Positions 37,151 to 49,377 of a stretch of DNA of 64,000 nt are shown here, in pieces. How positions within the stretch are numbered: the stretch's first letter is position 1; each line of letters starts with the position of its first letter. The position numbers and the translations under genes are program-made. The stretch covers positions 2,852,001 through 2,916,000 of the forward strand of contig JAOCPU010000001.1 of assembly GCA_035772785.1 (NCBI GenBank), given 5' to 3'. The notes under the pieces were generated by a model. It worked only from the letters and a program-made list of their open reading frames with translations, was not told the origin of the DNA and did not search any database. Source of the DNA: Phlebiopsis flavidoalba. Taxonomy: Eukaryota; Basidiomycota; Agaricomycetes; Polyporales; Phanerochaetaceae.

Positions 37151-37620
37151 CGCAATGATCTTCCAGCAAAGCGACCATGCCAGATACGCACTCGACCACG
37201 CTGAAACGCGTGAAAAAGCGTTTCGCTAATGTGAACGCGGGATGAAGAAGCCTTGGTTCCTAAGCGGAGGTTCTGCTCCGATAAGGAGGCTGCACTATTG
37301 CGCATAACAAAACTTTGAGTCAGTATTAGGCATCTATAGTGCACGAATACTCACTGGGTCGAAAGACATGTAACGGCGCATATTTGATTCGATAGAGTGC
37401 AAATGGCGACGACTCGGAGTGCACAAGCTGAAAAGAGAGGAATTAGCATTGATTCGTCGATCATCTGTCTGCGTAGTGTCCACAAGCGACACCCGTCGCA
37501 CATACAGACGAAGTCATTGTGTGTGAGCCTTCCCCTGACAAAGGCCGGCGAGAAAGGTGAAACGTAACGGTTACTTACCAAGCGTTTTGTATTTAGTTCC
37601 ATTTGCGCCGATGTCCGTGA
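37150..37620 (-). pseudogene. unknown minus-strand gene remnant, paralogous to 26.4–27.1 kb
   Basis: On the minus strand an intron-like segment (GTGAGTATTCGTGC…GCGCAATAG) precedes an exon reading SLLIGAEPPLRNQGFF, matching the 26.5-kb locus. Further upstream a GTAAGT donor with TTTGTCAG acceptor precedes THNDFVCMCDGCRLWTLRR. Protein family not recognised. Confidence 0.35.
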
Positions 37621-38847
37621 CACATGGGCTGGCTAGACTTTCTTGTAAGGACTGGTCTCCAGGCTACGGTCCGCCTTGTGGTGCGTTTACGTTGACGCTA
37701 GCAGAAGCTCCCCAGTCAACCGCAAAACGTCATGCCTGGACTTGCTTATAGTTCAGCCGTGATCAAAGCTGATACAGAAAAACGCGCTACTCACCTAGTA
37801 GATGGCTGTACCTGACGCACCAAAGCTGCGCACCAAACCCCGAAGTGAAGTTCGCCCGCGGCCTGAATTGGCGCTATAGGGTGCCCAATGTGCTTCTTGT
37901 GGTAGAGATACCGATACCTGACCTGCAACGGGGAAGAAACAAATTACCTTGCTTGTCAAGGTATCTGTCGGGGGGCACAATTATTTGAAATTCAACCTCA
38001 ACTCACCGGACTTTGCCGCGAATGCATCACACACAGTCACGTCACGCACCACGCTTTGGGAACCCGCAAGCTTTTCGGTGGCCTTCCGTCTCCTTCAACT
38101 TAAGCGTATAATTGTGTCAATATGAAGCATAAATGCTCTAATTATAAATGATGTACCCCAAATGACACTGGCGACTTTTCTGTTGCCTAGAACCTGTGGC
38201 TTAGACGATAGTAACACAACGTGACATGACGTTACAAGAAACGCTCACAGTGCGACGCGGCGAAAGACGATCGCCTATCATCGGCGCTATCAGGTCTGCC
38301 TAGGGAGACTAGCGCGGTTGCGCAAATCCCCCCTCGCTCACGTTCGTTTACCACCATCTTTTCCGCGACTATGTCCCTCCCTTCACTGATATAGTCAGTA
38401 GTAAACAATACGGTGACATCTGTATATCAGCCACCAAGTCAGCACATGAGTGCAAACGGACGGGTCTCGATTCGGGTTCGACACGGTCAACCGTGCGCGC
38501 GAGGCGCAACTTACTGAGGCCTGCACATCGCACCCAGGCAAACCCACAGAAGTATTTCAACGCCAAGACAGCTCTTTAACTAATCATACCTCCCATAATT
38601 TGTTTTATGTCTACGCGTCGGCGCGTACACGAGACTATCCAGAAGCTCAAGCCTCAAGGCGAGCGCACGAGTGGGGGCTGAGGTAGAACCCACGCGCGTG
38701 GTTTGTCAGAGTCGTCGCACTATAGTCTATGACGACAAACCCACCATAGTGAGTACTTGTGTATGAAATCCCATTAGCTTTACTAAACAACTCCTCACAC
38801 AACAGGCTTTTGCACCTCGTCTCGCGTACAAGAATCAAAGGCGCCGC
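37621..38847. other. no gene recognised
   Basis: Short frames only. Splice-like signals appear near 38750–38805 (GTGAGTACTTGT…CACAACAG) and feed the open frame that follows. Confidence 0.3.
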
Positions 38848-39168
38848 GTGATTCCCTTCAATAGTCCGCAGGCTGTATGGCATGGCGCGGCCGTCTCAGT
38901 ATTGCCCAAAACCACCAACGGCGTGTTGAATAAACAATCCCAGTACCACACTGTGAACACACTGAATGTGCTGGAGTTCGAAGGCCGCCCCAGGATGAAC
39001 GTACGAGCATACCGGGCTTATGGTCGCACCCTCGCAACAGGCCAAGCACCATCCACCACAGCCAAGGTCCTCGGTACGCTCAGGACGGGGAAGGGTGTGC
39101 GGCCGCCCTTTCTGGCTGTATTTAGGACAGCCTGTCTACTCGACACTACGACTTGGGACTCGATATAG
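38806..39168 (+). CDS. unknown spliced open frame
   Basis: After an acceptor CACACAACAG the frame reads AFAPRLAYKNQRRRVIPF, VWHGAAVSVLPKTTNG, LNVLEFEGRPRMNVRAYRAY and stops near 39168, about 120 residues. A preceding exon may read TRVVCQSRRTIVYDDKPTI before the GTGAGTACTT donor at about 38748. The length of open sequence and the splice signals make it a fair coding candidate. The family is not recognised. Confidence 0.35.
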   Translation, partial: AFAPRLAYKNQRRRVIPFNSPQAVWHGAAVSVLPKTTNGVLNKQSQYHTVNTLNVLEFEGRPRMNVRAYRAYGRTLATGQAPSTTAKVLGTLRTGKGVRPPFLAVFRTACLLDTTTWDSI

Positions 39169-39684
39169 CCCATGTGCGGGGTGAGCATATCGGCGCATAG
39201 AGTAGTCCACAGACACGTGAAACGCTCACACCTGGTCAATGGCACCCTCGCTATAGCCACCTATATTATGTCCTTGTGCTTGCAGATTTGCATAGACTGG
39301 AAGAGCTGCGCGCCGAGAAATCCTAGAGCCATGGAGATGCAATGTGAGCAGGGTGTTTAACACATGTGATATAGACACAACATGTAAACTGTTTGTTACA
39401 AATTGGGTTGACTTGCACGCGAGACAAACGCGCATTCTGCCGTTTGGTGCAGGAGAGAACTCGGACATGTACGCTGTAAACAAGCCGGTATGGACCTTGT
39501 GTACTAGTGGCAGACACGATGATGCTAGTAGCGCCACCGGGCCAATCCAAATTTTGAATAAACTGTCAAAGATTATCTGTTCGTCTGCTGCCTGCGGACG
39601 AGGGAGACAAGCAAAGGTTGCTGCCGCCAGAGGCGGCGCTTCAACCAGTACTTGGAGGGTTCCAGACAAGTGAGCATGTCGCGG

Positions 39685-42600
39685 AGGTGACGGGTGTCAT
39701 GTCAACCCGCGCGACCTCCTGGGAAACTTGAAAAGCGCGCTCGCACAACCCTAAACCCACGGCCGACCCTGCTTTTGTGCAGGCACGGGCAGTATCGTGG
39801 CACAGCGCCGACCTCGGGACTTGGACTCGGGACGCTCTTTCACACTCCACCACCACTATCTTCATCGGACCAGCCCCCGACAACCTGCCAATCTCCATCT
39901 CTACTCCATTCGTGCCGCGAAACCTACAGCTTCTACTCACTTCCCTCCCAGCTCTCTTCATTCGAACTTGCCCTGGCATGAGAGCCCCACGATAGTCAAA
40001 AGCTCCGAGTCGGACTCTGGTCTAGACAACGGTCGCTGTAAGTGCCAGTCACGCAAGGGCATGCTCTGCAACGAGGAAACGAAATACCCAAATTGAAACT
40101 TTCCTCATGCCTCCTTTCTGACCGTCTTGCGCGCGATGGCGACACGTGCGTGGTGAGTGCAAATGTTCTGAGGCCTGCTGTCCTCATAACCATCGATTCC
40201 CATCTGATCGCCACGACTATAGCATTTGAAACAACGTGCAGAAAATGCCACAACGTCTCTCGAGCTGTGCAGGATAGGCTCTAGATGTAGGATGAGAGCG
40301 TGACGTCAAGCGAGAAAGAGGGAAAAACGCGATAGGTGTGTGCGTCTAGCTACGCTGCTGTCTCCTCGCGCCTCGTCTCATTCGATTGCACCCGCCGCAG
40401 CCATGGGCTAATGCAAGACCATGGACAGCAGCCGTTCTCAGTGAGCGCACTTACTTTTCGGCACACGGCCGCTCTTATCGCTGACGGTTTCTTCAGAACG
40501 TTGATCGTCAGATCGTATAAACGAATGCACAAGCAAATCAGCGGCAAACAGCACGAATGTAGCGTTGGATTCACAGATTCTCTGGGTTTTTTGAGACCGC
40601 TCCGCCTCGTGATGCGCGGTACCTAGTCTCGGTACGTTCTCGCTCCGCGCACAATGTGAGATTGACCGACGTCACCTCAGGCGTATACATCAGAATTTAC
40701 AACAATGCATGTGCCAATTTCATGGAGCTGTCTTGCTATCCGACACACGCAAATGTCTCCTCGTGAGTTCCACCTTGTCATTTGTTCGAAATATCTCATC
40801 AAGATATCAAAGTCGAGGCTCCTTCTCCGACCCCTGCCCGAATCCGATATCGTTGACCAGCAATCTGGCGGCGCCTCGAACTGAGTACGCTCCAATGATG
40901 CGTCAACGTCATCACTCCCTACGTCATATCAGCCAGAGACGGTTGGCGGTAGTAAGAACATCGGGCTAGAGAGCGATATTCGAAGAATTTGGTTCTAGTG
41001 TTCTGTTCTTGCTCTGGTATGTACACCGCGCGACGAGTTCTTTGCTGCGTTTCTGACCACTCCCCAGACTGGCAGCTCTCCAACCCTATAGATTCTAATA
41101 GGATTCCACCCCGAGCGGCTCATGAGCGAAGACCATCGGAGCACCACCAGAAAGTAGCTACAATAGTCGCACAACACATCCAGCTTACTTTTCCGACGCA
41201 AGTACGCAATCTCCATACGCTCGGATTACGCAGCAGCTCTATAATTTCGCAACTAGGCAGCGCATCCTACTCCAGCGCATACAGCCACTGATCTCACTGG
41301 TTTCAATACGATGCGTTTATGGTCGCCAACATCGTTTGGCCCTCGAACAATCCGCGTTACACGCGGGACCATTCTCGTGGATCTAGCCCTCTCTCAAGCA
41401 CTCAAAACATAACAAGCAAGCGCGTACGGCTCCCACTGCAGCACATCAAGGCTTTTGTGCCGGCGCGGGCACCCAGGATCTCCATTCGGGTGACGGACAA
41501 ACGCAGGGCCAGGCCGACATTTGACGATTCTGAAGTACCAGCCTAGCAACGTTCTAGGACGGGCGGCGGGACCGGAAGGTTCATATAATGCGAATGCGAA
41601 CAGCCAAAACGGCAGTGCGTTTCGCGGCGCAGGTAGGGGCTTTCGGTAGAGAAGCCTGTCCGTCTGCTCTGAAAGCTCATTGCGTACTTCCTAGTGCGTC
41701 CGATGCACAATCCTTGCATGACTGCGAACATGGGACACAGCTTGCATTTTCCTAGGACCGAGAAGCTGCGACCTAGTGCTTGTCTATGGGGCCTCATGTC
41801 CTAGTATCTCTGCGCCTGTGGCACAGTGTTTTCTCATTCTGAGTCCTCTGATGCGGTTCGACGGTATCACGATGTTAGAGAGGCGGCGACTCGTAGTGAG
41901 TATGGGCTTGCCGGTGGCGCAGACCCTCGAAGCTTACTTGGCCATTCCTAGGATCCCATTGCATCATGCTTCTACGACGCCCAAACCTTATATCGTCGGG
42001 TGCTGCGTGCGCAGCTCACAGCTTGCGTTTACTGATGAACAGACGGGGCCTCAACGTGCCTAATACCCATCGATCCTTGCATCAAGTGGCAGGTCCTCGC
42101 ATGTACGTTGCCCTTCTTTCGCTTCATGTAAGCCGCTCTTGCACGCTGTTTAATTTCATCAAATCCTAGAAACTGTTGTTGCATTCTTATCAAAGCTTCC
42201 AACGCTAGGACCTTATGCAGAACGTGAATCGGTGGCTCGGGAGATTTCGAGGCTGGTGTGTCTATATCATGTTCAGTGGTGTGGTAAGCACTCGCTGGCG
42301 CGAGATCCGTGCTTACCCTGTCGTGAAGCCCGTTCATGAATGAAGCAGCAATATCGGTTTTCACGATGCTTTGGGGTTTCTCTTTGTGCGCATGCACGTC
42401 TCAGGCGGCTTCCGGGTGAGCACACTCGATTGCGGCTGGTTTTCACAGAGCTAATATCTGCGTGTATGCGCATGCAGGACAGAAAGGAACCCACCTACCG
42501 GACTCTCGCAGCGCCTGGATGCTATGAGCCTGAACTCGACACACGGAGATGAAGGTGGCTCAGCGCAGACCGATGCAGGGTAGTGCACAGGCTGTGTACC

Positions 42601-42860
42601 GATGTACATAGCCATTTGTGAGCCTTAGGTTCTGACTACATGATCTTTTCCATTTTTGTCAGTTCATACAATGGGGCATGCTCCTCGCAATGCGTGGTTC
42701 GGCTCAAATGCCATCAACACATTACTACTCTCTGGGTGGTCTAGATGCCAAGACAGTGCCGGCGCGTGGGGAGCGCGGAGAGCTTCTGCCGCTGCACCCA
42801 CACATGAGGGCAGAGCGCCAAGTCCGTGACCACCGCATCCAACTACCCTCCTTCGCCGGA
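39685..42860 (+). repeat. long accessory repeat, copy 3 (upstream of F-box-like copy 4)
   Basis: Starts GGTGTCATGTCAACCC at 39.69 kb and carries all landmarks of the 20.4- and 27.2-kb copies. The match to the 27.2-kb copy is very high over 41.4–42.7 kb, for example GCAGCTCACAGCTTGCGTTT at 42.01 kb and TTATGCAGAACGTGAATCGG at 42.21 kb. This points to the more recent duplication of the two. Confidence 0.75.
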
Positions 42861-42873
42861 CGGGACGCCTAGG

Positions 42874-42884
42874 TATAAGTACTG
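42874..42884 (+). promoter_or_regulatory. core promoter of F-box-like copy 4
   Basis: TATAAGTACTG, 66–71 bp upstream of the start codon, within the block conserved before all plus-strand copies. Confidence 0.6.
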
Positions 42885-42944
42885 CCCCGTGCGCCGCATA
42901 CACGAACTCTTAGTCCTCACTCCCCAAATCTCATCCCCCTTGGC

Positions 42945-45111
42945 ATGGACCACGAAACGGACAAATCGGGCGACGAGAGTCTCAGACCCCGTTCGCTTGA
43001 TACGGACCACGAAATGGACACATCGGACGTGGACAGCGAGCAGTCAGAGGACGATTCGGAGCGGATATGGGAGAGATGGTTGGACCTAGCGCATCACGTC
43101 AGTCGACTGCATTCCGCCTGTCAGAGCTTGCTCACGTACGCCTTGCAGGATAACGGATTACGTCAATCGCGCGTCGCCTGCCACCGGAGGCCCTCGACAT
43201 GATAGCACGGGAGAGACTGCCGACAAGGGCTCCGAGAAGCACGAATGGGTCCGAATGAGCGAGGTGAGCCGACGATGGGCCGACGTTGTCCGTCAGGAGC
43301 TGTGGCGGGAAGTGGATGTCAAGTCCGATCGGCGCCTCCAGAGCCTCCGCGTCCTTCTCGAAAACATCGCCGCCTCCACGATGGCTGCCATTGCACTCCC
43401 TCATCCGCCGTCTCGATCTTGAGGCAAAATGGGGGAGTGGAACCGTGGCTTCACCGCGCGAATTCTACCCTCGCCCTTACGCTCCCCAGTTATCCCGAGA
43501 TACAGGTCAATTGTACGTTTATCGGCGGCGAGATTGAGGATGATGAAGCTCCGGAACCCCTCCCCTGGGCTCCGGCCTTCTTCCCAGACCTCCCCACGCA
43601 CGCTGCCCACTCGTTAAACATCACTTCCACTCACTCTTCCTCTATTGGGTCCGGTTTCCCAAGCTCAGCCACATTCCTACGTTTTGCTTGCATCTCTTCC
43701 ACAACTAGAGGATATCAGCTCCCCTAATCTGCACTGTGTCCGGTATATGCCTCCCTGACCGCCCCAGCTACCCCACGGCAAGTCCCTACGTAAGATTTCG
43801 ATTGGACTGGTAGGTTGGGACGGAAAGGTACCTGGTCTAAGCTGGTGGCTGCACCTCGTTCTGAGCCGATGGCCTGCCTCGGCCCAACGAGGTCCACAAG
43901 AGCCGCGCCACCTATACTTGCCGCAGGCATCTGAGATCACATCACTATCCTCGTTGACAACACTCTTCGCCCCCAGGTGTGGAAATGTAGCTTCACCCCC
44001 TCAATCGTTACATTTTGACGCAGGTGATTGGGACCGCTGCCTAGAGACGCAAACTACCCAAAACGTACGCGAGTGTCCATCAGTGCTACTTACCTCGATG
44101 TTCTTGACGCACTAATTTTGTGCATGTTAGTGGAGTTAAGGCTCAGCAATCGTGCTACCTTTTCGCTAACGATTAGTTTTGCTGCAACAAACACCATCCA
44201 AGGCAACTCTAGTACTCCCCACGTAACAAATGTCAGCATCCACGAAATTGAGGCTATTGGGACATATCACGAGATCTCGATCCCATCCGGATTACAACGG
44301 AGGTGACAAAGCAAGTTACAACCACCGTTGCAACGACAGTTACAAGCTGTGGCTCGACTCTTTCAGCTGGATTGAATTTGCCAACGCTTTGCGCCCGTTG
44401 TGGAGAGCCTCAGGACCTTTCGGCTTGCTACTGAATGCGACGGGTGACTGTGACCCGGATCAGCTGTACAGACTGGGGACCGTCTGGGCTTGTAAACCCC
44501 TACACAAGCATCAATGCGCTTTTGACGAGGGCGGACCCTCCCCTGCGCGAGAAGATTTTCTTCCACACCAGGAAATATTCCGACAAACTAGTATCAAGTG
44601 ACGAGTGGGTCTCATTCGATGAAGTTGTCAGGAACATCCCAGAGGATCCAGACGAGGACGCTTCACAACATGAGGATGGTCAGAATACAGCCACAAACGG
44701 GTGCGTTCATCTTCCGTGATTGGTACTGCGAGTAGCAGGCGCTCGAAGCTGACAATCTGACTGTTTCATCCAAGTCACTGGCGCCGTTATCGAGGCCGTT
44801 GCACCGCCGCAGGAGGAAGGCGCGGTACACCTCGAAGAGCCCACACCAGCGGCCAGCATTGCGGATTTTTCACACACCAGGTTCGTACCTTCGCTTGAAT
44901 CCAAATTAATCAGCACGTTTACGATCGAATGTTCAATTTTCTAGAACCCGATCTCGACCAGAGCACGCTTCGTCAGAGTGACAGCACGTCGAGTTGGAAC
45001 GATACCCGGACAGTCGGCGCGATGGCTTGCGCGTTACACGGCCAATTTAGCACGCCTACGGGCATGGAAAAGAGTCGTAGTATGTACCTGAACTCGGACA
45101 CGGTCGTTTGA
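42945..45111 (+). pseudogene. F-box-like protein, copy 4 (most decayed)
   Basis: Starts MDHETDKSGDESLRPRSLD, with an internal duplication of the acidic start (TDHEMDTSDVDSEQSEDDSE) not seen in other copies. Later family motifs occur in shifting frames: HHVSRLHSACQ-type, VSRRWADVV-like, QEELWREVDV-like, FFPDLPTHAAHS, FPSSATFLRFACI, then after an intron (about 44063–44131) FSWIEFANALRPL, DEGG and EWVSFDEVVRNIPEDPDED. An intron from 44701 to 44773 leads to a tail frame GAVIEAVAPPQEEGAVHLEE. Another intron (about 44881–44944) leads to EPDLDQSTLRQSDSTSSWND, ending NSDTVV at 45111. Many frame changes mean it is probably non-functional if the sequence is right. Confidence 0.6.
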
Positions 45112-46190
45112 GCACGCTTTCGGGCGCGCAAAGTCTTTCCTCCTCTCGTCTGAAGTTTCGTTTGTATTTATCGTCTCGTGTCGTCGACGCTCAGCGCTAC
45201 TCATAAGTACATGGTCGTGGCTCCTCGTTTAGCACTCGTCTCGCGTACGTCTCTTCTACGAAATGGAGGCTGGTAGCGGCATTCTCTATTCGAAAACACC
45301 TCGTGGCTGCCTCATTTGGTGTTCCCCGGCTCCCCCCTTCGCGTCTTGTCTCGACTTCGCTCTCAACGGGCCTGTCGCGATCGGCTCCAACCCTCGACGA
45401 AAACATTGATAATCACCGCTTGAGACCTCACGATGTGTTATGTTTCGCTTCATTCTTCGTCGCTATCCTTTGCATGTTATCGAAACTTTGGATTCATGAT
45501 CACCTAGCAACAATGAATCGCATCGCTGAAACCGGCCTCCGGTGCTGCTGTAGACGGCGCCAGTGTCTCAGTGGAGCGAGTATGTGGCCTAGCCGAGGCT
45601 GCCATGGCGTGGTTTTGCTCGGAACAAGGAGGGTAGGCGCGGTGCTACAGTCCTTGCTGTCGTCATTTGTAGTTCTGGTCCTTGGATGCAATTTGGGTTG
45701 ATCATTGAACAAGTTTCTCGGACTCGAGAACTCATCGCGCACTCACCTGATGTGTGCACATTTTTATCATATCCACTGCTCACAGCTCTTCGCGCATCCG
45801 CTGCCACTCGTGTACCAACGTTGTCATATGTGGTTGAGAGCTTGATCGTTGAGCTCGTCCGGTAGGTGACAAGTCTAGGAGCGGTGGCGGTTCCAAGGTC
45901 GGATGGACTCAGAGAGTTTGCAGTCTTCCGACGCAGAATTTGGCGTAGCACGACAGAATATCGTCTTTCGTTCCGCTCGAAAGGTTGAAGCCGACGGTAG
46001 CGAACTGTCATTCTAACGCTATAGATTAGGCTAATTTCAAAACGCATTGCAAGAGCGAGGCCTCACTATGCTATTCTCGCAGGGCCTCACCTCACCTTCT
46101 AGCCGCTCCTCGGGGGGAGACTCGAGAGCATCCCATGGTGTGTAGATAGTTGGGCATCTCATGCTAGAGCATTAAATGCGTTGAGTCGAC
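45112..46190. other. no gene recognised
   Basis: Begins with the 3' flank shared with copy 2. A long minus-strand frame (45589–46047) shows no family resemblance. Confidence 0.35.
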
Positions 46191-46194
46191 CCCG

Positions 46195-46720
46195 GGTTTA
46201 TGATGACAGACGGAACTCACATTGAATCACGCCGAGACTATGATGCACATTGCACAGTCGGCGGCCATGTTGCGCTCCATTTTGGAGATATTACTGGATG
46301 CACAGCACATACGTCCACGCATCTATAGTATCACAGAGTCAGAAATTCGTCATAAAACACGGCTAATAAATGTACCTGTGTCTCAGCGTGGTACGCTCGA
46401 AGTGCTGGCGCGAAAAGAACCAGCAGGCGGCGGGTCCGCTCTACGGACCGAGCACGGCAGGAGAGCCCACCGTATGGCCGTCAGGCCCAATTCGCCAAGC
46501 ACTTACCATTCAGATAGCTGGAAGTAAGAGTGAATGGGCGTAATCTCCCCGAGGAAGAGGTGGTGGTGCGTCGCGTCGAAGCTCGAAGCTCGAAGCGCGC
46601 TAACACCGCACAGATAGCCCTAAGCCACGTGGTTCTACTTTAGGCAAGCACGGGCTTCGTGGCGCGAGAGCGCGCAACACCGATCTGGTGGAACACGAGT
46701 CTATCTTTGCATCGACCACC
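46195..46720 (+). repeat. duplicated 5' flank of an unknown gene, copy 1
   Basis: Resembles 63.41–63.99 kb: GGGACGGAACTCACATT-type motif at the left, then GGTGGTGGTGCG-like and CGAAGCGCGCT-like, then GGCTTCGTGGCG with GCGCGCAAC, and CCACCATGACTC at the start codon. Confidence 0.55.
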
Positions 46721-48345
46721 ATGACTCCGATTTTTTGTCACATCATGCAGCCCCCGCTTCGCGTCTCGTCCGGCGTACGGATATGTCCCCTCCGCTCGGT
46801 TGTTAAAACCTCTCCCGCTACATTCGTTCGCCACTCTCGATTGAGGATTTCGCACCGCCGAGCAAGTCAAGACCATCGCGACAGAAGGACCTACACTGAA
46901 CCCTCGAGGAATAGCGGAAGGAAACTCTGAAGACCGCGTTTTGTCTTACGGGCATGCTCACTCTTCGTGAATTGGCCCACGCTGCGACTGCTGTGCCGGT
47001 GAGTATTTTCCTCTCTGTCTCGGTCATCGAATCGAGCTGATCCTCACGACTCTCGTAAGCAATCACCATGCTCAACAGGCTTTCGGCTACCTGAGAGACA
47101 GAGGACTCGGCTTGGGAAGCTTAAGTGAAAGCAAACATGTGAAGGGGGATGCCAGGTACGTACAATCATGTCTCCATTACTTCGAGCTGCGCATCATTCA
47201 AACTGACCCCCGACAGCACACGATTGAATCCATGGCGTATCCCCGAAATCATCACGTTTTCAGCTGAAGTGTGATCTTACTCTTCGCATTCTGCATGATC
47301 GACACTCATACTTTGTCAGATCGTCAATGAACAACCCAATCCTACCCTCGGCAACGAGCAGAATCTCCACGTCAGAGACGCGGCTACTATCAGGCCTCTT
47401 ACAACTCTTTGCCAGTCAAAGCGCCTCACCACCGGTGCCTTCCTTCTCTACATGGTGTGCAGCGGACTTGCCAAATCAACCAACTCGAAACAAAAAAACT
47501 AATAAAACAAAAAAAAAAATAAAAACAATCTCCGTCTTCCTGGACTCCGATGGTTCAGCCCTCTTGGATATCTCCGTGCCTCCGTGGCGTGGTCTGCTCA
47601 TGAAGTTGGATGACACATCCACGCGTAGAGAACCTCCACTTTTGAAGGTGCGTGTCGGTGTCCATCGTATCCGAGCAGAGGCTCACCCATCCTTTGGGTC
47701 AGACAATAGCGCCTCAGCAGTTTGCCAGGCTCGAACGAGAGATTCGAAGGCTATCAAGCCGTGTTCGCCAGTTACTGCGATGGAAAGGCAGAGGCGGTGT
47801 CCGCAGGAGTTGCGTCGAGTTTCGAAGGAGGTTTGAATCTGGTACCCGGTATGTCAGGTTTCCATTGGCCCGTTGGTTACTGACTGTTTACGCGATTACC
47901 GAAAGCTCGATCTTGCGTTAAGACATGCTCCATAAGAACAAGTGGCAGACGATAACGCGGGAAGGGCGAGGACACGTCACGTGCCTCAACGCGCTCCATA
48001 GAACTGTCCGTGAAGCACAACCATGTCTTTCCACCCGAGGCAGGTACATCATTCGCATCTCTCAATGTTACACAAAGGACTAACGTTTTGCGATAGGAGA
48101 CACTTACGACGCCCTAAGTCAAGGTCGGCTCCTCGGTGTCGACCCGTATTCCTACACTTCTGGCCTCTGCGACCCCCCTCCAGCGGTTTACGCCCAGGGG
48201 ACTCATTGCCCCCACGAGCATTTTCGCGACGTCGGTGTTGTATACGCAAATATAACTGTGCATGTGGTCGGCTACCTCTACACGTCATCGGCATCCTTGA
48301 CCCTGTATTGCCTCCGGCTGTAGATGAAGAAAGGCCGTGCTAGTG
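46721..48345 (+). CDS. unknown spliced gene, possible mitochondrial presequence (frameshifted)
   Basis: The start MTPIFCHIMQPPLRVSSGVR and the following Arg/Ser-rich, acid-free stretch resemble a mitochondrial presequence. Possible exons follow: a frame ending MLTLRELAHAATAVP at a GTGAGT donor (46999), then AFGYLRDRGLGLGSLSES, then STRLNPWRIPEIITF. Next come NEQNLHVRDAATIRPLTTL and a frame with GAFLLYMVCSGLAKSTN at about 47.45 kb. Later exons include EGYQAVFASYCDGKAEAVSAG (partly, at about 47.73 kb, after CAGCAG) and GDTYDALSQGRLLGVDPY with CPHEHFRDVGVVYANITV at 48.1–48.25 kb. The motifs look coding and the introns have standard borders, but I do not recognise the family. Confidence 0.4.
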
Positions 48346-48880
48346 GACACGTGGAGACGAGCGCAGACAGTACCCACCTAGTGACGTCATGAACCGATAT
48401 AGACGGCGGTTCGCGAATGCGAGTGGCTTTGCTGCTGACTGTTCACCGCTTCATTTCCACCCTTTCGCCGTCGCGTGTCTGTGCACCCACTTCTTTCGTC
48501 GATGAACACTGGAGGAACAGTTCAACAGCCTGTGAACACTAACGGGAAAGGGTGGCGGATTTCCACATAGCGCAATTTCCAAGTAGCTGCGCCTTCGGTC
48601 CTCGCGTGTACATCGTGTCCTCGTTCGCTGCCCGTGGCGTGAACCGCTTCGACACGTCAAATAAGCTCACTCGATTACAAGATTAATCTCTTATCGTCGT
48701 TTTAAATCCGACCCCATACAGGCCATGGATCCATGACCTGCGATATTCGAGGGCGCTGCATGGCTACTGTAGCCAGCACAGACCCAAGAATGATTTTCTG
48801 TTTACGAAGTACGTCCTTACCTATCAATGTTGGTTCAATGTTTAAACAGTCGGCGCTTTATTTAGGGGGGCACCGCAAGT
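48346..48880. other. no gene recognised
   Basis: No exon or repeat I can support between the unknown gene and the upstream block of F-box-like copy 5. Confidence 0.35.
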
Positions 48881-48889
48881 AGGTAGCTT

Positions 48890-49040
48890 CCAAGTAAGCC
48901 TGTCATCGCGCGCACAGATTCTCACAGCTAATGACTGCGTGCATGCGTGTGTGCAGATTACGCATTGTCTCAAGACCACGCGCTCGCAAGGAGATGAACG
49001 TGGCTGAGTGGAGTCCGATCGTTTGCAGTGCAAGGTTTGT
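48890..49040 (+). repeat. conserved block upstream of F-box-like copy 5
   Basis: Shortened version of the segment before the other family members: CCAAGTAAGCCTG donor-like site, AGCTAATGACTGCGTGCATG, a TGCAG acceptor and GGAGATGAACGTGGCTGAG. Unlike copies 2–4, the long 3-kb repeat is absent here. Confidence 0.55.
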
Positions 49041-49377
49041 ATAGCGACGCCTGTCTGCGTGCCTCCGTTTCATGCCTTTCGTCGGCTCGTGCACTCGACC
49101 GTGATTGTGCGACGGGGAGCTTGGGACGGATGCGGTGGATCGGACATTACTGTATGAATGTACCGGATGCTTAGTAGACTGCGGTGTAGGGGGCACGGAG
49201 GTCTTGTACTTTCGAGATCATGCACAAAGACGTGTCGAACGGGCAGGACACGAAGCCCGTGATCACAGCATCAATATGCGAGGTGTGCTGGTGGTTCTTG
49301 AGACAAGGCGCCGAATGATAAGTACTGGCTGGCAAGCCGCATACACCATGCCCCCGTCCGCACCCACTTGAAGCTCG

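Noticed and set aside
19290..44720. Repeat-induced point mutation as the cause of gene decay
   Set aside because: The differences among copies that I compared are dominated by small indels and mixed substitutions, not a one-sided C-to-T pattern. A dinucleotide-ratio calculation would be needed to be sure.
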